DNA from: Nitriliruptoria bacterium
Lineage (GTDB): Bacteria > Actinomycetota > Nitriliruptoria > Euzebyales > Egibacteraceae
Length of the DNA: 34,103 nucleotides
Assembly: GCA_003553565.1 (NCBI GenBank)
Contig: PWER01000113.1
Location: forward strand, 1 to 34,103
Direction of reading: 5' to 3'
Notes under the pieces: model-generated
What the model was told of the DNA's origin: nothing
The model's database searches: none
Seen by the model: only the letters and a program-made list of their open reading frames with translations
Shown here: piece by piece, positions 1 through 8,010 of the stretch
Layout: the number at the start of each line of letters is the position of its first letter
Numbering within the stretch: position 1 is the first letter of the stretch
Program-made: the position numbers and the translations under genes

Positions 1-109
1 CAGAAGCCGCCCCGGCCGTGAACCGGGTGCATCGCGACACACATACCGTCCGATCCGCACCCGATAGCCCGCACCCGACCGCACCGGGTGCGACGTGCAA
101 CACGAGGCC

Positions 110-220
110 GGGGTCAGCGGCCGCGGGGCCGCCGGCGCGGGGTCAGCGGCCGCGGGGCCGCCGGCGCGGGGTCAGCGGCCGCGGGGTCAGCGGCCGCGGG
201 GTCAGCGGGCACGGGGTCAG
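110..220. repeat. GC-rich tandem repeat array beyond the 3' end of ctaA
   Basis: Two direct copies of a 29-base unit (110-138 and 139-167) are followed by three 15-base copies (168-182, 183-197 and 198-212, the last imperfect) and a degenerate partial copy. All share the core GGGGTCAGCGGCCGC. The ctaA stop codon (complement of TCA at 234-236) sits in a further degenerate copy, so the array may have grown by slippage from the gene end. No coding role is seen. The rest of 1-233 holds no gene I can support. Confidence 0.85.
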
Positions 221-233
221 GCGCCTGGGCGGG

Positions 234-1217
234 TCAGCGCGGCGCGCCCGCCGGTGCCGATGGCTCACCCGCCGCGGTGTCTGGCCGGGGCGCCGCAGGG
301 GCGGTGCGCTCGCCGAGCGCGGTGGCCACCAGCAGCGCGAACAGCACGAACGCCACCATCGCCAGCGCCTGGTGGGCGAGGCTCAGCGGCAGCGGGGCGA
401 GCGCCAGGAGGTTCCAGGTGCCAACGCCGAGCTGCACCAGATACGACCCGATCAGCCAGCGGCCCACGCGGCGCACCGGCGCCGAGCGGGTCACGCCGGT
501 CAGCGTCGTCGCGCCTGCCAGCAGACCGACGCCGAGCACCGCGGCGATCGTGGGGTGCAGCACCCGCACGCGCACCACCCACGGCGCGTCGGGCGAGAAG
601 TCCATGACCATGCCCTCGGCGACGGTGTCCACGGGAGCGAACAGGTCGCCGAGCGCTGCGATCCCGCCGGTGAACACCAGCGCGTAGAACGCCACCGTCG
701 ATGCGGCCAGCAGCACGGCCGTGCCGAAGCGGTCGCCGATCCGCCAGCGGCCCGGGGTGGCGGTGCCGGCATAGAGCACGGCCAGCGCGAGGGCAGCCAG
801 CTGGGTGAAGCTGTTGATCAGGTGCAGCGGCAGGATGACCGCGCGCAGCGGGTCGGTGCTCTCGCCGGTCAGGCCGGCCACGACGGTGAACGCGCCCACC
901 AGCGACTGGGCGACGAAGAACACCGCGGCGACCACGACCGCCACGAGCGCGCCGGGGTGCTCGCGGCGCGCCTGGATCGCCCGCACCAGCAGCGCCAGGC
1001 CGATCAGGCCCACCACGACGGTCAGCAGCCGATGGCCGAACTCCAGCTGGGTGGCGAACGCCGGATCGATCGGCATGACCTCGCCCTCGCAGGTGGGCCA
1101 GCTGGTGCCGCAACCGTCCCCGGAGCCGGTGGCGCGCACCACGGTGCCCTGGAGGTTCAGCACGAACGTGCCCAGCAGCGCGGCCCAGGCCAGCGCGCGA
1201 AGGGAGGGGCGGGTCAT
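234..1217 (-). CDS. ctaA: Heme A synthase (COX15/CtaA family)
   Basis: Membrane enzyme that oxidises the C8 methyl group of heme O to a formyl group, giving heme A for aa3-type cytochrome oxidase. The 327-residue protein has about eight hydrophobic segments and the normal family length. The four conserved His contexts are visible: EFGHR (His62), LPLHLIN, LHPTIAA and LAHQAL. The first extracytoplasmic loop carries the Cys pair of the Gram-positive family (Cys36 and Cys43 in GCGTSWPTC). The ATG at 1217 was chosen because MTRPSLRALAW leads directly into the first membrane helix; the frame is open further upstream but that part does not resemble the family. No strong ribosome binding site is seen. 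It is divergent from selA across 151 bases. The protein contains no lysine. Confidence 0.93.
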   Translation of the reverse strand: MTRPSLRALAWAALLGTFVLNLQGTVVRATGSGDGCGTSWPTCEGEVMPIDPAFATQLEFGHRLLTVVVGLIGLALLVRAIQARREHPGALVAVVVAAVFFVAQSLVGAFTVVAGLTGESTDPLRAVILPLHLINSFTQLAALALAVLYAGTATPGRWRIGDRFGTAVLLAASTVAFYALVFTGGIAALGDLFAPVDTVAEGMVMDFSPDAPWVVRVRVLHPTIAAVLGVGLLAGATTLTGVTRSAPVRRVGRWLIGSYLVQLGVGTWNLLALAPLPLSLAHQALAMVAFVLFALLVATALGERTAPAAPRPDTAAGEPSAPAGAPR

Positions 1218-1368
1218 GGCTCTGCGGTCCGTCCGATTCGGTGGCAGGGCGCCGAGCGCAAGCGTACCGGGCCGTGCCATGCACGACCTCACCGCACCGC
1301 GCACAGACAAGCGGGCGCGAGCCGCCCCCGGACCCGCGCGGCGCGCCAGCGCGCGGCATGATGCGGCC

Positions 1369-2817
1369 ATGGCTGACCCGCGAGACGCCCTGGCCGCGCT
1401 GCCGCGCATCGACGCGCTGCTGGAGTCAGCGCCAGCGCTGGTCGCCCGCTACGGGCGGGCCTCGACGGTCGCGGCGCTGCGCGGGGCCGTGACCGCCGCG
1501 CGCGAGGACCTGCTCGCCGGACGCGCCACGACCGCCCCCGATCCCGCCACGCTGGTGGCCCAGGCCGAGCAGCGCCTGACCGCGCGCCGCCCCCCGCCGC
1601 CGCGCGCGGTCCGCAACGCCACCGGTGTGGTGCTGCACACCAACCTGGGTCGCGCTCCCCTGTCAGCCGCCGCGCGCGCTGCCGTGGCCGAGGCGGCCGG
1701 CTCGTGCGACGTCGAGCTCGACCTCGACACCGGCGGGCGCGGGCGTCGCGGCGCTCGCCTGGCTCCGCTGCTAGCCGACGCCTGCCGCGCCGAGGACGCC
1801 ATCGCGGTCAACAACGCCGCCGCCGCGCTGGTGCTGGTGCTGGCGGCGCTGGCCGGGGGCCGGGAGGTGCTGGTCAGCCGCGGCGAGCTGGTGGAGATCG
1901 GCGGCTCGTTCCGGCTGCCCGAGATCATGGGCGCGTCGGGCGCGCGCCTGGTCGAGGTCGGCACCACCAACAAGACGCGAGCCTCCGACTACGCCGCCGC
2001 TGGCACCGACGTGGCGTTGATCCTCAAGGTCCACCGGTCCAACTTCCGACTCACCGGCTTCACCGAGGAGCCCGACATCGGTGCGCTGGCCGAGGTCGCC
2101 CGCGCGCGCGGCGTGCCGCTGGTGCACGACGTCGGATCGGGGCTGCTGGCCGAGACCGGCGAGGCGTGGCTGGGCGACGAGCCGAGCATGGCCGGCGCGC
2201 TGGCACACGGCGCCGACCTCGCGCTGTGCTCGGGTGACAAGCTGCTGGGCGGACCGCAGGCGGGGCTGCTGGCCGGGCGCAGCGACCTGGTGCGCACCTG
2301 CGACGGGCATCCGATGGCCCGAGCGCTGCGTCTGGACAAGCTGCGCGTGGCGGCGCTGTCGGCCACGCTGCACCAGCACCTCGCCGAGCGGTCCGAGGAC
2401 GTGCCCGCCTGGGGGATGCTGCGCGCCGACCCGGCGACGCTCAACGCGCGTGCCCGCGCGCTCGCGGCAGCGGCCGGCGGACACGTCGAGGAGGGCACGA
2501 GCCTGGTGGGCGGCGGGTCCGCGCCTGATCGCGCGGTCCCGGGTCCGGTGGTGCGCCTCGACGCCGCCCAGCCCGAAGCGGTGGCAGCCCGCCTGCGCCA
2601 CGCCGAGCCCCCGCTGGTGGTGCGCGTGGCCGACGGCGCGGTGTGGGTCGACCCACGCACCCTGGACCCCGCAGCGGACGAGGCGGTGGCCACCCAGCTC
2701 GCCGAGGCCCTGGCACAGGACCCGGCCGCGAGCTCGGCGCCAGGCGCGGGCTCCACACCGGGCTCCACATCCGGGGCGGGCTCCGAGGGGCCTGCGGCAG
2801 GCCCCGCCGCCTCGTAG
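1369..2817 (+). CDS. selA: L-seryl-tRNA(Sec) selenium transferase SelA
   Basis: PLP-dependent cytoplasmic enzyme converting seryl-tRNA(Sec) to selenocysteinyl-tRNA(Sec) with selenophosphate. The 482-residue protein matches the usual length of about 460. The N-terminal domain contains RNATGVVLHTNLGRAPL, and the PLP-lysine motif SGDKLLGGPQAG has Lys291, equivalent in context to the catalytic lysine of E. coli SelA. The ATG at 1369 (MADPRDALAALPRIDALL) fits the family start; the longer upstream frame is antisense to ctaA. No clear Shine-Dalgarno precedes it. The C-terminal 30 residues are a low-complexity Ser/Gly/Ala/Pro tail absent from typical SelA. selB lies 0.9 kb downstream on the same strand, separated by an opposing methyltransferase. 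SelD and tRNA-Sec are not in the window. Confidence 0.95.
   Translation: MADPRDALAALPRIDALLESAPALVARYGRASTVAALRGAVTAAREDLLAGRATTAPDPATLVAQAEQRLTARRPPPPRAVRNATGVVLHTNLGRAPLSAAARAAVAEAAGSCDVELDLDTGGRGRRGARLAPLLADACRAEDAIAVNNAAAALVLVLAALAGGREVLVSRGELVEIGGSFRLPEIMGASGARLVEVGTTNKTRASDYAAAGTDVALILKVHRSNFRLTGFTEEPDIGALAEVARARGVPLVHDVGSGLLAETGEAWLGDEPSMAGALAHGADLALCSGDKLLGGPQAGLLAGRSDLVRTCDGHPMARALRLDKLRVAALSATLHQHLAERSEDVPAWGMLRADPATLNARARALAAAAGGHVEEGTSLVGGGSAPDRAVPGPVVRLDAAQPEAVAARLRHAEPPLVVRVADGAVWVDPRTLDPAADEAVATQLAEALAQDPAASSAPGAGSTPGSTSGAGSEGPAAGPAAS
2787..2805 (+). terminator. Hairpin at the selA 3' end
   Basis: A perfect 8-bp stem (GGGGCCTG with CAGGCCCC) and 3-base loop end 10 bases before the selA stop codon. 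There is no T-tract. It may act as a terminator or 3'-end stabiliser for selA against the convergent methyltransferase gene, but it could simply reflect local GC richness. Confidence 0.3.
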
Positions 2818-2854
2818 GGGGCGACGGCACGGGGGGCGCGGTCAGCGGGGGCGG

Positions 2855-3649
2855 TCAGCGCGCCCGCACCGCGAACTGCGGCACGGGGCCGAGCCAGCGC
2901 TCGGGCGCGGGCCGGGGGCGCAGGCGCGCCCACTCCACGTCGTGCAGCCGCGACAGCGCCACATCGCGCCAGCCGGCGCGGCGCACGGCCTCGACGAGGA
3001 CGCTGGGATCGGTGCCGTCGCCCAGCGGCAGCGCCTCCCAGACCGCGGGGTCGTAGGTGCCGTGGTGGGCCGGCCGGCGGCGTTGCACCCACCGCAGGGC
3101 GCGCCGTGCCTGCTGCCGCCAGGCCTGGCCGGGCTCGCCACCACCCCAGGCGCCTTCGACCACCAGGAGCTGACCGTGCGGCGCGGCGGCCCGCCAGGCG
3201 GTCAGCGCCGCGACCGGGTCCGGCAGGGTCCACAGCAGGTGGCGACACATCACCGCGTCGAACGGTCCAGGCGGCGGCGCATCCGCCACGGCCACGCGGG
3301 TGGCGACCCCGAGCTGCGCCGCGCGCGCCTTGCGCACCAGCACGCCCAGCATCGCCGGTGACAGGTCCAGCGCCAGGGTCTCGTGCCCCAGGCTCGCCGC
3401 GGGCAGGGTCAGGAATCCCGTGCCCGCCCCGACGTCCAGCACCCGCGCGGGCGGGTCGGGCAGCGCTGCCCGCAGCAGCGCCGTCCAGGCGGCCTCCTCG
3501 GCCGGCGACTGGGGCCAGTGGGTGGCGCTGTGGTCGTAGGTCTCGGCGTCGGCGTCCCAGAAGCGCCGCACCTGGTCGATGAGCGCCTCGTCGCCTGCTG
3601 GCGCACCCGCTTCGGCACGGTCTCGCCCGTCGTGCGTCGCAGGGTCCAT
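2855..3649 (-). CDS. Class I SAM-dependent methyltransferase, substrate unknown
   Basis: A 264-residue soluble methyltransferase. Motif I is clear at residues 70-80 (VLDVGAGTGFL), followed by an acidic strand end (LALDLSPAML) and the post-motif region DAVMCRHLLWTLPDP, as in UbiE/SmtA-type enzymes. The ATG at 3649 has an excellent ribosome binding site (AAGGAGGG, about 5 bases upstream), which excludes the much longer open frame running through selB. It lies between selA and selB on the opposite strand, convergent with selA and divergent from selB over 78 bases. That position might hint at selenium metabolism, for example methylation of selenium compounds, but nothing in the sequence shows the substrate. 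Only one lysine is present. Confidence 0.85.
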   Translation of the reverse strand: MDPATHDGRDRAEAGAPAGDEALIDQVRRFWDADAETYDHSATHWPQSPAEEAAWTALLRAALPDPPARVLDVGAGTGFLTLPAASLGHETLALDLSPAMLGVLVRKARAAQLGVATRVAVADAPPPGPFDAVMCRHLLWTLPDPVAALTAWRAAAPHGQLLVVEGAWGGGEPGQAWRQQARRALRWVQRRRPAHHGTYDPAVWEALPLGDGTDPSVLVEAVRRAGWRDVALSRLHDVEWARLRPRPAPERWLGPVPQFAVRAR

Positions 3650-3710
3650 GCCACCCTCCTTCGTGGCGCCACCGGGCCGCGGGCCTCGCGGCACCGGCGT
3701 GCCACCACGG

Positions 3711-3720
3711 AGCCTAGGCT
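3711..3720. promoter_or_regulatory. Palindromic double -10 element between the methyltransferase and selB
   Basis: AGCCTAGGCT is a perfect 10-base palindrome that presents TAGGCT as a -10-like hexamer on both strands (3715-3720 for +, 3716-3711 for -). On the + strand only 7 bases separate the hexamer from the selB ATG, so the transcript would be leaderless or nearly so. On the - strand it leaves a leader of about 55 bases before the methyltransferase ATG, enough for its strong ribosome binding site. No good -35 was found. Confidence 0.4.
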
Positions 3721-3727
3721 TGCCGGC

Positions 3728-5605
3728 ATGCGAGTGGTGGTGACAGCCGGGCACGTCGATCACGGCAAGTCGGCCCTCGTGCGCGGGCTGACCGGCATGG
3801 AGCCCGACCGCTTCGCCGAGGAGCGCGCCCGGGGGCTGACGATCGACCTCGGCTTCGCCTGGACCGATCTGCCCGACGGCACGACCGTGGCGTTCGTCGA
3901 CGTGCCCGGTCACGAGCGGTTCATCGCCAACATGCTGGCCGGCGCCGGTTCCTGCGAGCTGGCGCTGCTGGTGATCGCCGCCGACGAGGGGTGGATGCCC
4001 CAGAGCACCGAGCACCAGGCGATCCTCGACCTGCTGGGGGTTCGCCACGCGGTCGTGGCGCTCACCAAGGTGGACCGCGTCGACGACGAGACCGTCGAGC
4101 TGGCCGCCGAGGAGATCCGCGACGCCCTGGCCGACAGCCCGCTTGCCACCGCTCCGATCGTGCCGTGCAGCGCCACCGACGGGACGGGCCTGGCAGAGGT
4201 GCGCGGCGCGCTCGCCGGTCTGCTGGCCAGCGCACCGGCCCCTCGCGACGACGAGCGCCCCCGCCTGTGGCTCGACCGCGCGTTCACGGTGCGCGGCGCG
4301 GGCACGGTGGTCACCGGCACCCTCGCCGGCGGGTCGCTGCGGGTCGGCGAGGAGGTGGCGGCGCTGCCGCAGGGCGCCGGGGCCACGCGCATCCGCGGCC
4401 TGCAGATGCTCGGCGAGCAGGCCGAGGTCGCCCCGCCGGGCAGCCGTGTGGCGGTGAACCTCGTGGGCGTCGACCGCGACGCGGTGGCCCGCGGCGACGC
4501 GCTGGTGCGCCCCGGGCAGTGGCAGCCGACCCACGCCGTCGACGTGCGCCTGCGCACGCTGTCCGGCTGGTCGGTGGAGCGCCGCGGGGCCTGGCACGCC
4601 CACCTGGGCACCGCCCAGCGCACCGCGCGCGTGCTGCCCACCGCCGCGGGGGCCATCAGCGGCGAGGGCACCGCCCGCCTCGAGCTCGACGGGCCGGTCG
4701 TGGCCGCTGCCGGCGACCGGCTCATCCTGCGCGAGGCCGGCGCCTGGGAGACCGTGGCCGGCGGCGAGGTGCTGGACCCCCATCCCCCACCGCGCCCGCG
4801 GGGCCGCGCCGCTCGCGAGCAGCGCGGCCAGGAGCTCGCCCGGCGCGCCAGCGCGCTGGCGCGCGACGATGACGCGGCGCTGCTCGCAGCCCACCTCGCC
4901 GAGCGTCGCGCCGCCCCCCAGCAGACGACCGCCGGCGACCTGGGGCTCGCCAACCACGCGCCGGCGCGCCTGGCCGAGCCTGCCGGGGCGGTGACCCTGG
5001 GCGGCGGCTGGCTCGCCGACCCCACGGCGCTCGACGCCTGGCGCGAGGAGGCCCGCGCGGCGGCCGATCGCGCCCATCGCGAGCGGCCGCTGGCTGCCGC
5101 GGCGCCGCGCGATGTCGTCGACCGCGCCGTGCACGCAGCCGGCTGCCCCGAGGGGGCGTTGGGTGCGGTGCGCGAGCGGCTGCTGGCCGAGGGCACGCTC
5201 ATCGCTGTCGGCAGCGGCGTGGCGCTGCCCGAGCACCGGGTGACGCTGACCGACGAGCAGGACACAGCCCGTGACGCGCTGCTCGCCCGCCTGCGCGCCG
5301 CCCCGCTGAGCCCGCCGCGGCTGTCGGAGGCCGCCGCCGAGGCCGGCGCCGACGACGCGCTGGTGGGGCACCTCGTGGAGTCGGGCGTGCTGGTGCGCCT
5401 GGCCGACGACGTCGCCGTGCCCGCCGAGGCCGTCGACGACGCCGCGCAGCGCCTGCGCGCGCTGCACGCGCAGGCCGGCCCGTTCACCGCCGCCGCCGCC
5501 AAGGACGCGCTGGGCACCACGCGGCGGGTGGCGGTGCCGCTGCTGGAGCTGCTGGACCGCCGCGGGGTGACGCGCCGCGAGGGCGACCAGCGGGTCTGCC
5601 CGTGA
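3728..5605 (+). CDS. selB: Selenocysteine-specific elongation factor SelB
   Basis: GTPase that delivers selenocysteinyl-tRNA to UGA codons marked by a SECIS hairpin. At 625 residues it is close to E. coli SelB (614). The G1 motif GHVDHGKS is at residues 8-15, DVPGH at 58-62 and TKVD at 113-116. EF-Tu-like barrels follow (RAFTVRGAGTVVTGTLAGG), and the C-terminal half looks like the winged-helix domains that bind SECIS RNA, ending with a LAA/KDALGTTRR-type segment. The ATG at 3728 begins exactly at the G domain; there is no Shine-Dalgarno but a -10-like hexamer lies 7 bases upstream, suggesting a leaderless message. Its TGA overlaps the GTG start of the following hydrolase. Confidence 0.95.
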   Translation: MRVVVTAGHVDHGKSALVRGLTGMEPDRFAEERARGLTIDLGFAWTDLPDGTTVAFVDVPGHERFIANMLAGAGSCELALLVIAADEGWMPQSTEHQAILDLLGVRHAVVALTKVDRVDDETVELAAEEIRDALADSPLATAPIVPCSATDGTGLAEVRGALAGLLASAPAPRDDERPRLWLDRAFTVRGAGTVVTGTLAGGSLRVGEEVAALPQGAGATRIRGLQMLGEQAEVAPPGSRVAVNLVGVDRDAVARGDALVRPGQWQPTHAVDVRLRTLSGWSVERRGAWHAHLGTAQRTARVLPTAAGAISGEGTARLELDGPVVAAAGDRLILREAGAWETVAGGEVLDPHPPPRPRGRAAREQRGQELARRASALARDDDAALLAAHLAERRAAPQQTTAGDLGLANHAPARLAEPAGAVTLGGGWLADPTALDAWREEARAAADRAHRERPLAAAAPRDVVDRAVHAAGCPEGALGAVRERLLAEGTLIAVGSGVALPEHRVTLTDEQDTARDALLARLRAAPLSPPRLSEAAAEAGADDALVGHLVESGVLVRLADDVAVPAEAVDDAAQRLRALHAQAGPFTAAAAKDALGTTRRVAVPLLELLDRRGVTRREGDQRVCP

Positions 5606-7521
5606 CCGGCGGCGCCGCGCCGCCGGACGGGGAGCCGGCAAGGGCGCTGGACCGGGGCCTGGCAGGCGCGCTGACCTCGTGGCTTGGGCTGCGTCCTGCC
5701 ACGCACCGCGTCCGCGTGACCCGCGACCTGCCGGTGGTCATGCGTGACGGCGCGGTGCTGCGCGCCGACCGCCACCACCCCGCCGAGGACCCCGCCGCGC
5801 CGCTGGTGCTGCTGCGCACCCCCTACGGGCGCGGGCTGCCGTTCCGCGCGCTGTACGGCCAGCTCCTCGCCGAGCGCGGCTACCAGGTAGTGCTGCAGAG
5901 CTGTCGCGGCACCGGCGAGTCGCAGGGCCGGTTCGATCCCTTCGTGGAGCGCGCGGACGGCCACGACACCGTCGCCTGGCTGCGACGCCAGCCGTGGTAC
6001 CCCGGTCGGTTCGCCACCGCGGGCGCGAGCTACCTCGGCGTGACGCAGTGGGCGCTCGCCGACGCTGCGCCGAACGAGCTCGCCGCCATGGTGGTCGTGG
6101 CCGCCGCCTCGCAACCGCACGGTGCGGTGCACCCCGGCGGGGCGCTGGCGCTGCACACGTGGCTGACGTGGAGCGCGCGCATGGCCGATCGGGGCGCCTG
6201 GGAGCGCGGCGCCGCACACGTGCTCGCCGCCGTGCTGCGCGGTGGGCCGCGCCTGCGCGCCGCGCTGGCCCACCTGCCGCTGGCCGAGGCCGATGCCGTG
6301 GCCACCGGCGGCGCGCGCATCCCGTGGTGGCAGGAGTGGTTGGCCGAGCCCGATGCCGACGCGCCGGCCTGGCGCCGTCGTGACGCCTCGGCAGCGGTGC
6401 CGCGCACGCGCGCGGCCGTGGCGCTGGTGACCGGATGGGACGACCTGTTCCTGCCCGGCCAGCTCGCCGACTGGGCGGCGCTGCACCGCCGTGACGCGCC
6501 CGGCGACGCGGGACCGCATCGCTTGGTCGTCGGCCCTTGGGGTCACGGGGCGGTGGCGCTGATGGCCACCGGTCTGCGCGAGACCGTGGCATGGCTCGAC
6601 ACCCATCTCCAGGGGCGTGCCACCGCGCCGGGCGACGCTCCGGGCGGCGCTCCGGGCGGCGCGCCGGTGCGCTACGCGGTGACCGAGGCAGCCGATCCTG
6701 CCGCCGGCGTCCTCGGCCGCTCGCGGGCGGCACTCGCCTCGGACGCCCCGCGGTCGGACGCCCCGCGGGCGGTGGCGCGCCGCGCCCGTTGGCGCGAGAC
6801 CAACCGCTGGCCACCGCCGGGCGTGCACCGCCAGGCGTGGCACCTGCAGGGCCCACCGGCGCCGGGCACCACCGGTCGGCGCGGCGGCCTCGCCCCACCC
6901 ACGCCGCTGGTGGGGCCGCCGACCCTGCTGCATGTTGACCCGGCCGACCCGACGCCGACACGCGGAGGCCCGTCGCTGGACGACCCGCGCACCCGCTCGG
7001 ATCAGGCGGCGGTGGAGCAGCGCGACGACGTGATCACGTTCACCTCACCACCGCTGCAGGCCCCGCTGGAGCTGGCAGGGCCCGTCCGAGCGGTCGTCCA
7101 CGTGCGTGCCGACCGGCCCAGCGTCGACGTCGTGGCGCGCCTGTGCGACGTGGATCCGACCGGACGCTCGGTGCACGTCTCCGAGGGCATCCGCCGCGTC
7201 ACCGACGCTCACACCGCGGTCCGCGCCGCCATCGTCGACCTGTGGCCCACCGCCCACCGCGTCGCCGCCGGCCATCGGGTGCGCCTGCAGGTGGCCGGCG
7301 CGGCCTTCCCCCGCTACGCGCGCAACCCCGGCACGGGCGAGCCGCATGGGCAGGCCGCTCGGGCGCAGGCGATCACGGTGGCCATCCACCACGACCCCGA
7401 GCACCCAAGCCATGTGCTGCTGCCCGTGCAGGCGCTTGCCGCCGCACCGGTGGCGGCCACCGCGAGCGCCGCGGGCGGGCGGTCAGGCGATCTCGGCGAT
7501 GGCCTCGACCTCGACCGGTGA
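5602..7521 (+). CDS. CocE/NonD-family alpha/beta hydrolase (X-Pro dipeptidyl-peptidase S15-like)
   Basis: A 639-residue serine hydrolase of the cocaine esterase/glutaryl-7-ACA acylase group, which cleaves acyl esters or amides. The nucleophile motif GASYLG gives Ser143; the triad is completed by Asp280 or Asp281 (GWDDLFLPGQ) and His315 (GPWGHG). An N-terminal RDLPVVMRDGAVLRAD strand leads into the hydrolase fold, and the C-terminal third is the jelly-roll domain typical of the family (LELAGPVRAVVHVRA, VAAGHRVRLQVAG). The GTG start overlaps the selB TGA (GTGA), so translation is probably coupled to selB although no functional link is obvious. Its last 39 bases overlap the convergent RidA gene. 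The protein is lysine-free. No signal peptide is seen. Confidence 0.88.
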   Translation: MTGGAAPPDGEPARALDRGLAGALTSWLGLRPATHRVRVTRDLPVVMRDGAVLRADRHHPAEDPAAPLVLLRTPYGRGLPFRALYGQLLAERGYQVVLQSCRGTGESQGRFDPFVERADGHDTVAWLRRQPWYPGRFATAGASYLGVTQWALADAAPNELAAMVVVAAASQPHGAVHPGGALALHTWLTWSARMADRGAWERGAAHVLAAVLRGGPRLRAALAHLPLAEADAVATGGARIPWWQEWLAEPDADAPAWRRRDASAAVPRTRAAVALVTGWDDLFLPGQLADWAALHRRDAPGDAGPHRLVVGPWGHGAVALMATGLRETVAWLDTHLQGRATAPGDAPGGAPGGAPVRYAVTEAADPAAGVLGRSRAALASDAPRSDAPRAVARRARWRETNRWPPPGVHRQAWHLQGPPAPGTTGRRGGLAPPTPLVGPPTLLHVDPADPTPTRGGPSLDDPRTRSDQAAVEQRDDVITFTSPPLQAPLELAGPVRAVVHVRADRPSVDVVARLCDVDPTGRSVHVSEGIRRVTDAHTAVRAAIVDLWPTAHRVAAGHRVRLQVAGAAFPRYARNPGTGEPHGQAARAQAITVAIHHDPEHPSHVLLPVQALAAAPVAATASAAGGRSGDLGDGLDLDR

Positions 7522-7950
7522 GCCCAGCGGCAGCGCCGCCACGCCGACGGCGCTGCGCGCGTGCACGCCGGCTGCGCCCAGCACCTCACCGAACAGCTCG
7601 CTGGCGCCGTTGGCGACCAGATGCTGGTCGGTGAAGGACGGCTCGCTGGCCACGAAGACGGTGACCTTGACCAGCTGGCGCACGTGGCGCAGCTGCCCCG
7701 CCGCGGAGCGCAGGTGGGCGAGCACGTTGAGGGCGCACTGGCGCGCGCACGCCTGACCGGTCTCGAGGTCGATCTCGGCGCCGAGGCGCCCGCGTGCCAC
7801 GAGCTCGCCCTCGACCACGGCCACCTGCCCGGCGGTGTGCACGACCTCGCCGGTGCGCTGCTGGGGCACGTAGGCCGCGGCTGGGGCGGGCGGATCGGGC
7901 AGAGCGAGGCCCAGATGCGCCAGCCGCTCCTCGGGGGTCTCCAACACCAC
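7483..7950 (-). CDS. RidA family protein (YjgF/YER057c/UK114)
   Basis: A 155-residue RidA-type protein. RidA enzymes hydrolyse reactive enamine/imine intermediates released by PLP enzymes. The signature Arg is present in HARSAVGVAALP (Arg132), equivalent in context to the catalytic arginine of RidA, and EVEAIAEI closes the fold. The start at GTG 7950 was chosen for its strong AGGAGGTGG ribosome binding site about 9 bases upstream; a second GTG directly follows. The N-terminal pattern TPEERLAHLGLALPDPP fits the longer actinobacterial/proteobacterial subgroup, so a role other than canonical RidA is possible. It lies downstream of the SPFH gene, separated by a hairpin, and overlaps the convergent hydrolase gene by 39 bases. 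Confidence 0.88.
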   Translation of the reverse strand: MVLETPEERLAHLGLALPDPPAPAAAYVPQQRTGEVVHTAGQVAVVEGELVARGRLGAEIDLETGQACARQCALNVLAHLRSAAGQLRHVRQLVKVTVFVASEPSFTDQHLVANGASELFGEVLGAAGVHARSAVGVAALPLGSPVEVEAIAEIA

Positions 7951-7969
7951 GGCAGTCCACCTCCTGGCA

Positions 7970-7995
7970 GGGCCGCTCCGACGCCGGAGCGGCCC
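7970..7995. terminator. Perfect 11-bp hairpin between the SPFH and ridA-type genes
   Basis: GGGCCGCTCCG and CGGAGCGGCCC form an 11-bp perfect stem with a 4-base loop, 16 bases beyond the SPFH stop codon. No T-tract follows on the - strand, so termination is probable but not certain. It would separate the SPFH/NfeD unit from the RidA gene. Confidence 0.5.
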
Positions 7996-8010
7996 GTGAC
8001 CAGCCACGGG

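Noticed and set aside
110-220. CRISPR array
   Set aside because: The units are contiguous with no unique spacers, and no cas genes are present. The same holds for the arrays at 30285-30356 and 15759-15821.
1218-3727. Search for tRNA-Sec next to selA and selB
   Set aside because: No long-acceptor class II cloverleaf with anticodon TCA could be built in the gaps around selA and selB. It is probably elsewhere in the genome.
2855-5641. A 928-codon open frame on the - strand spanning the methyltransferase and all of selB
   Set aside because: Only the last 264 codons resemble a protein family, and the ATG at 3649 has a strong ribosome binding site. The rest is antisense to selB and reflects the scarcity of stops in GC-rich DNA.
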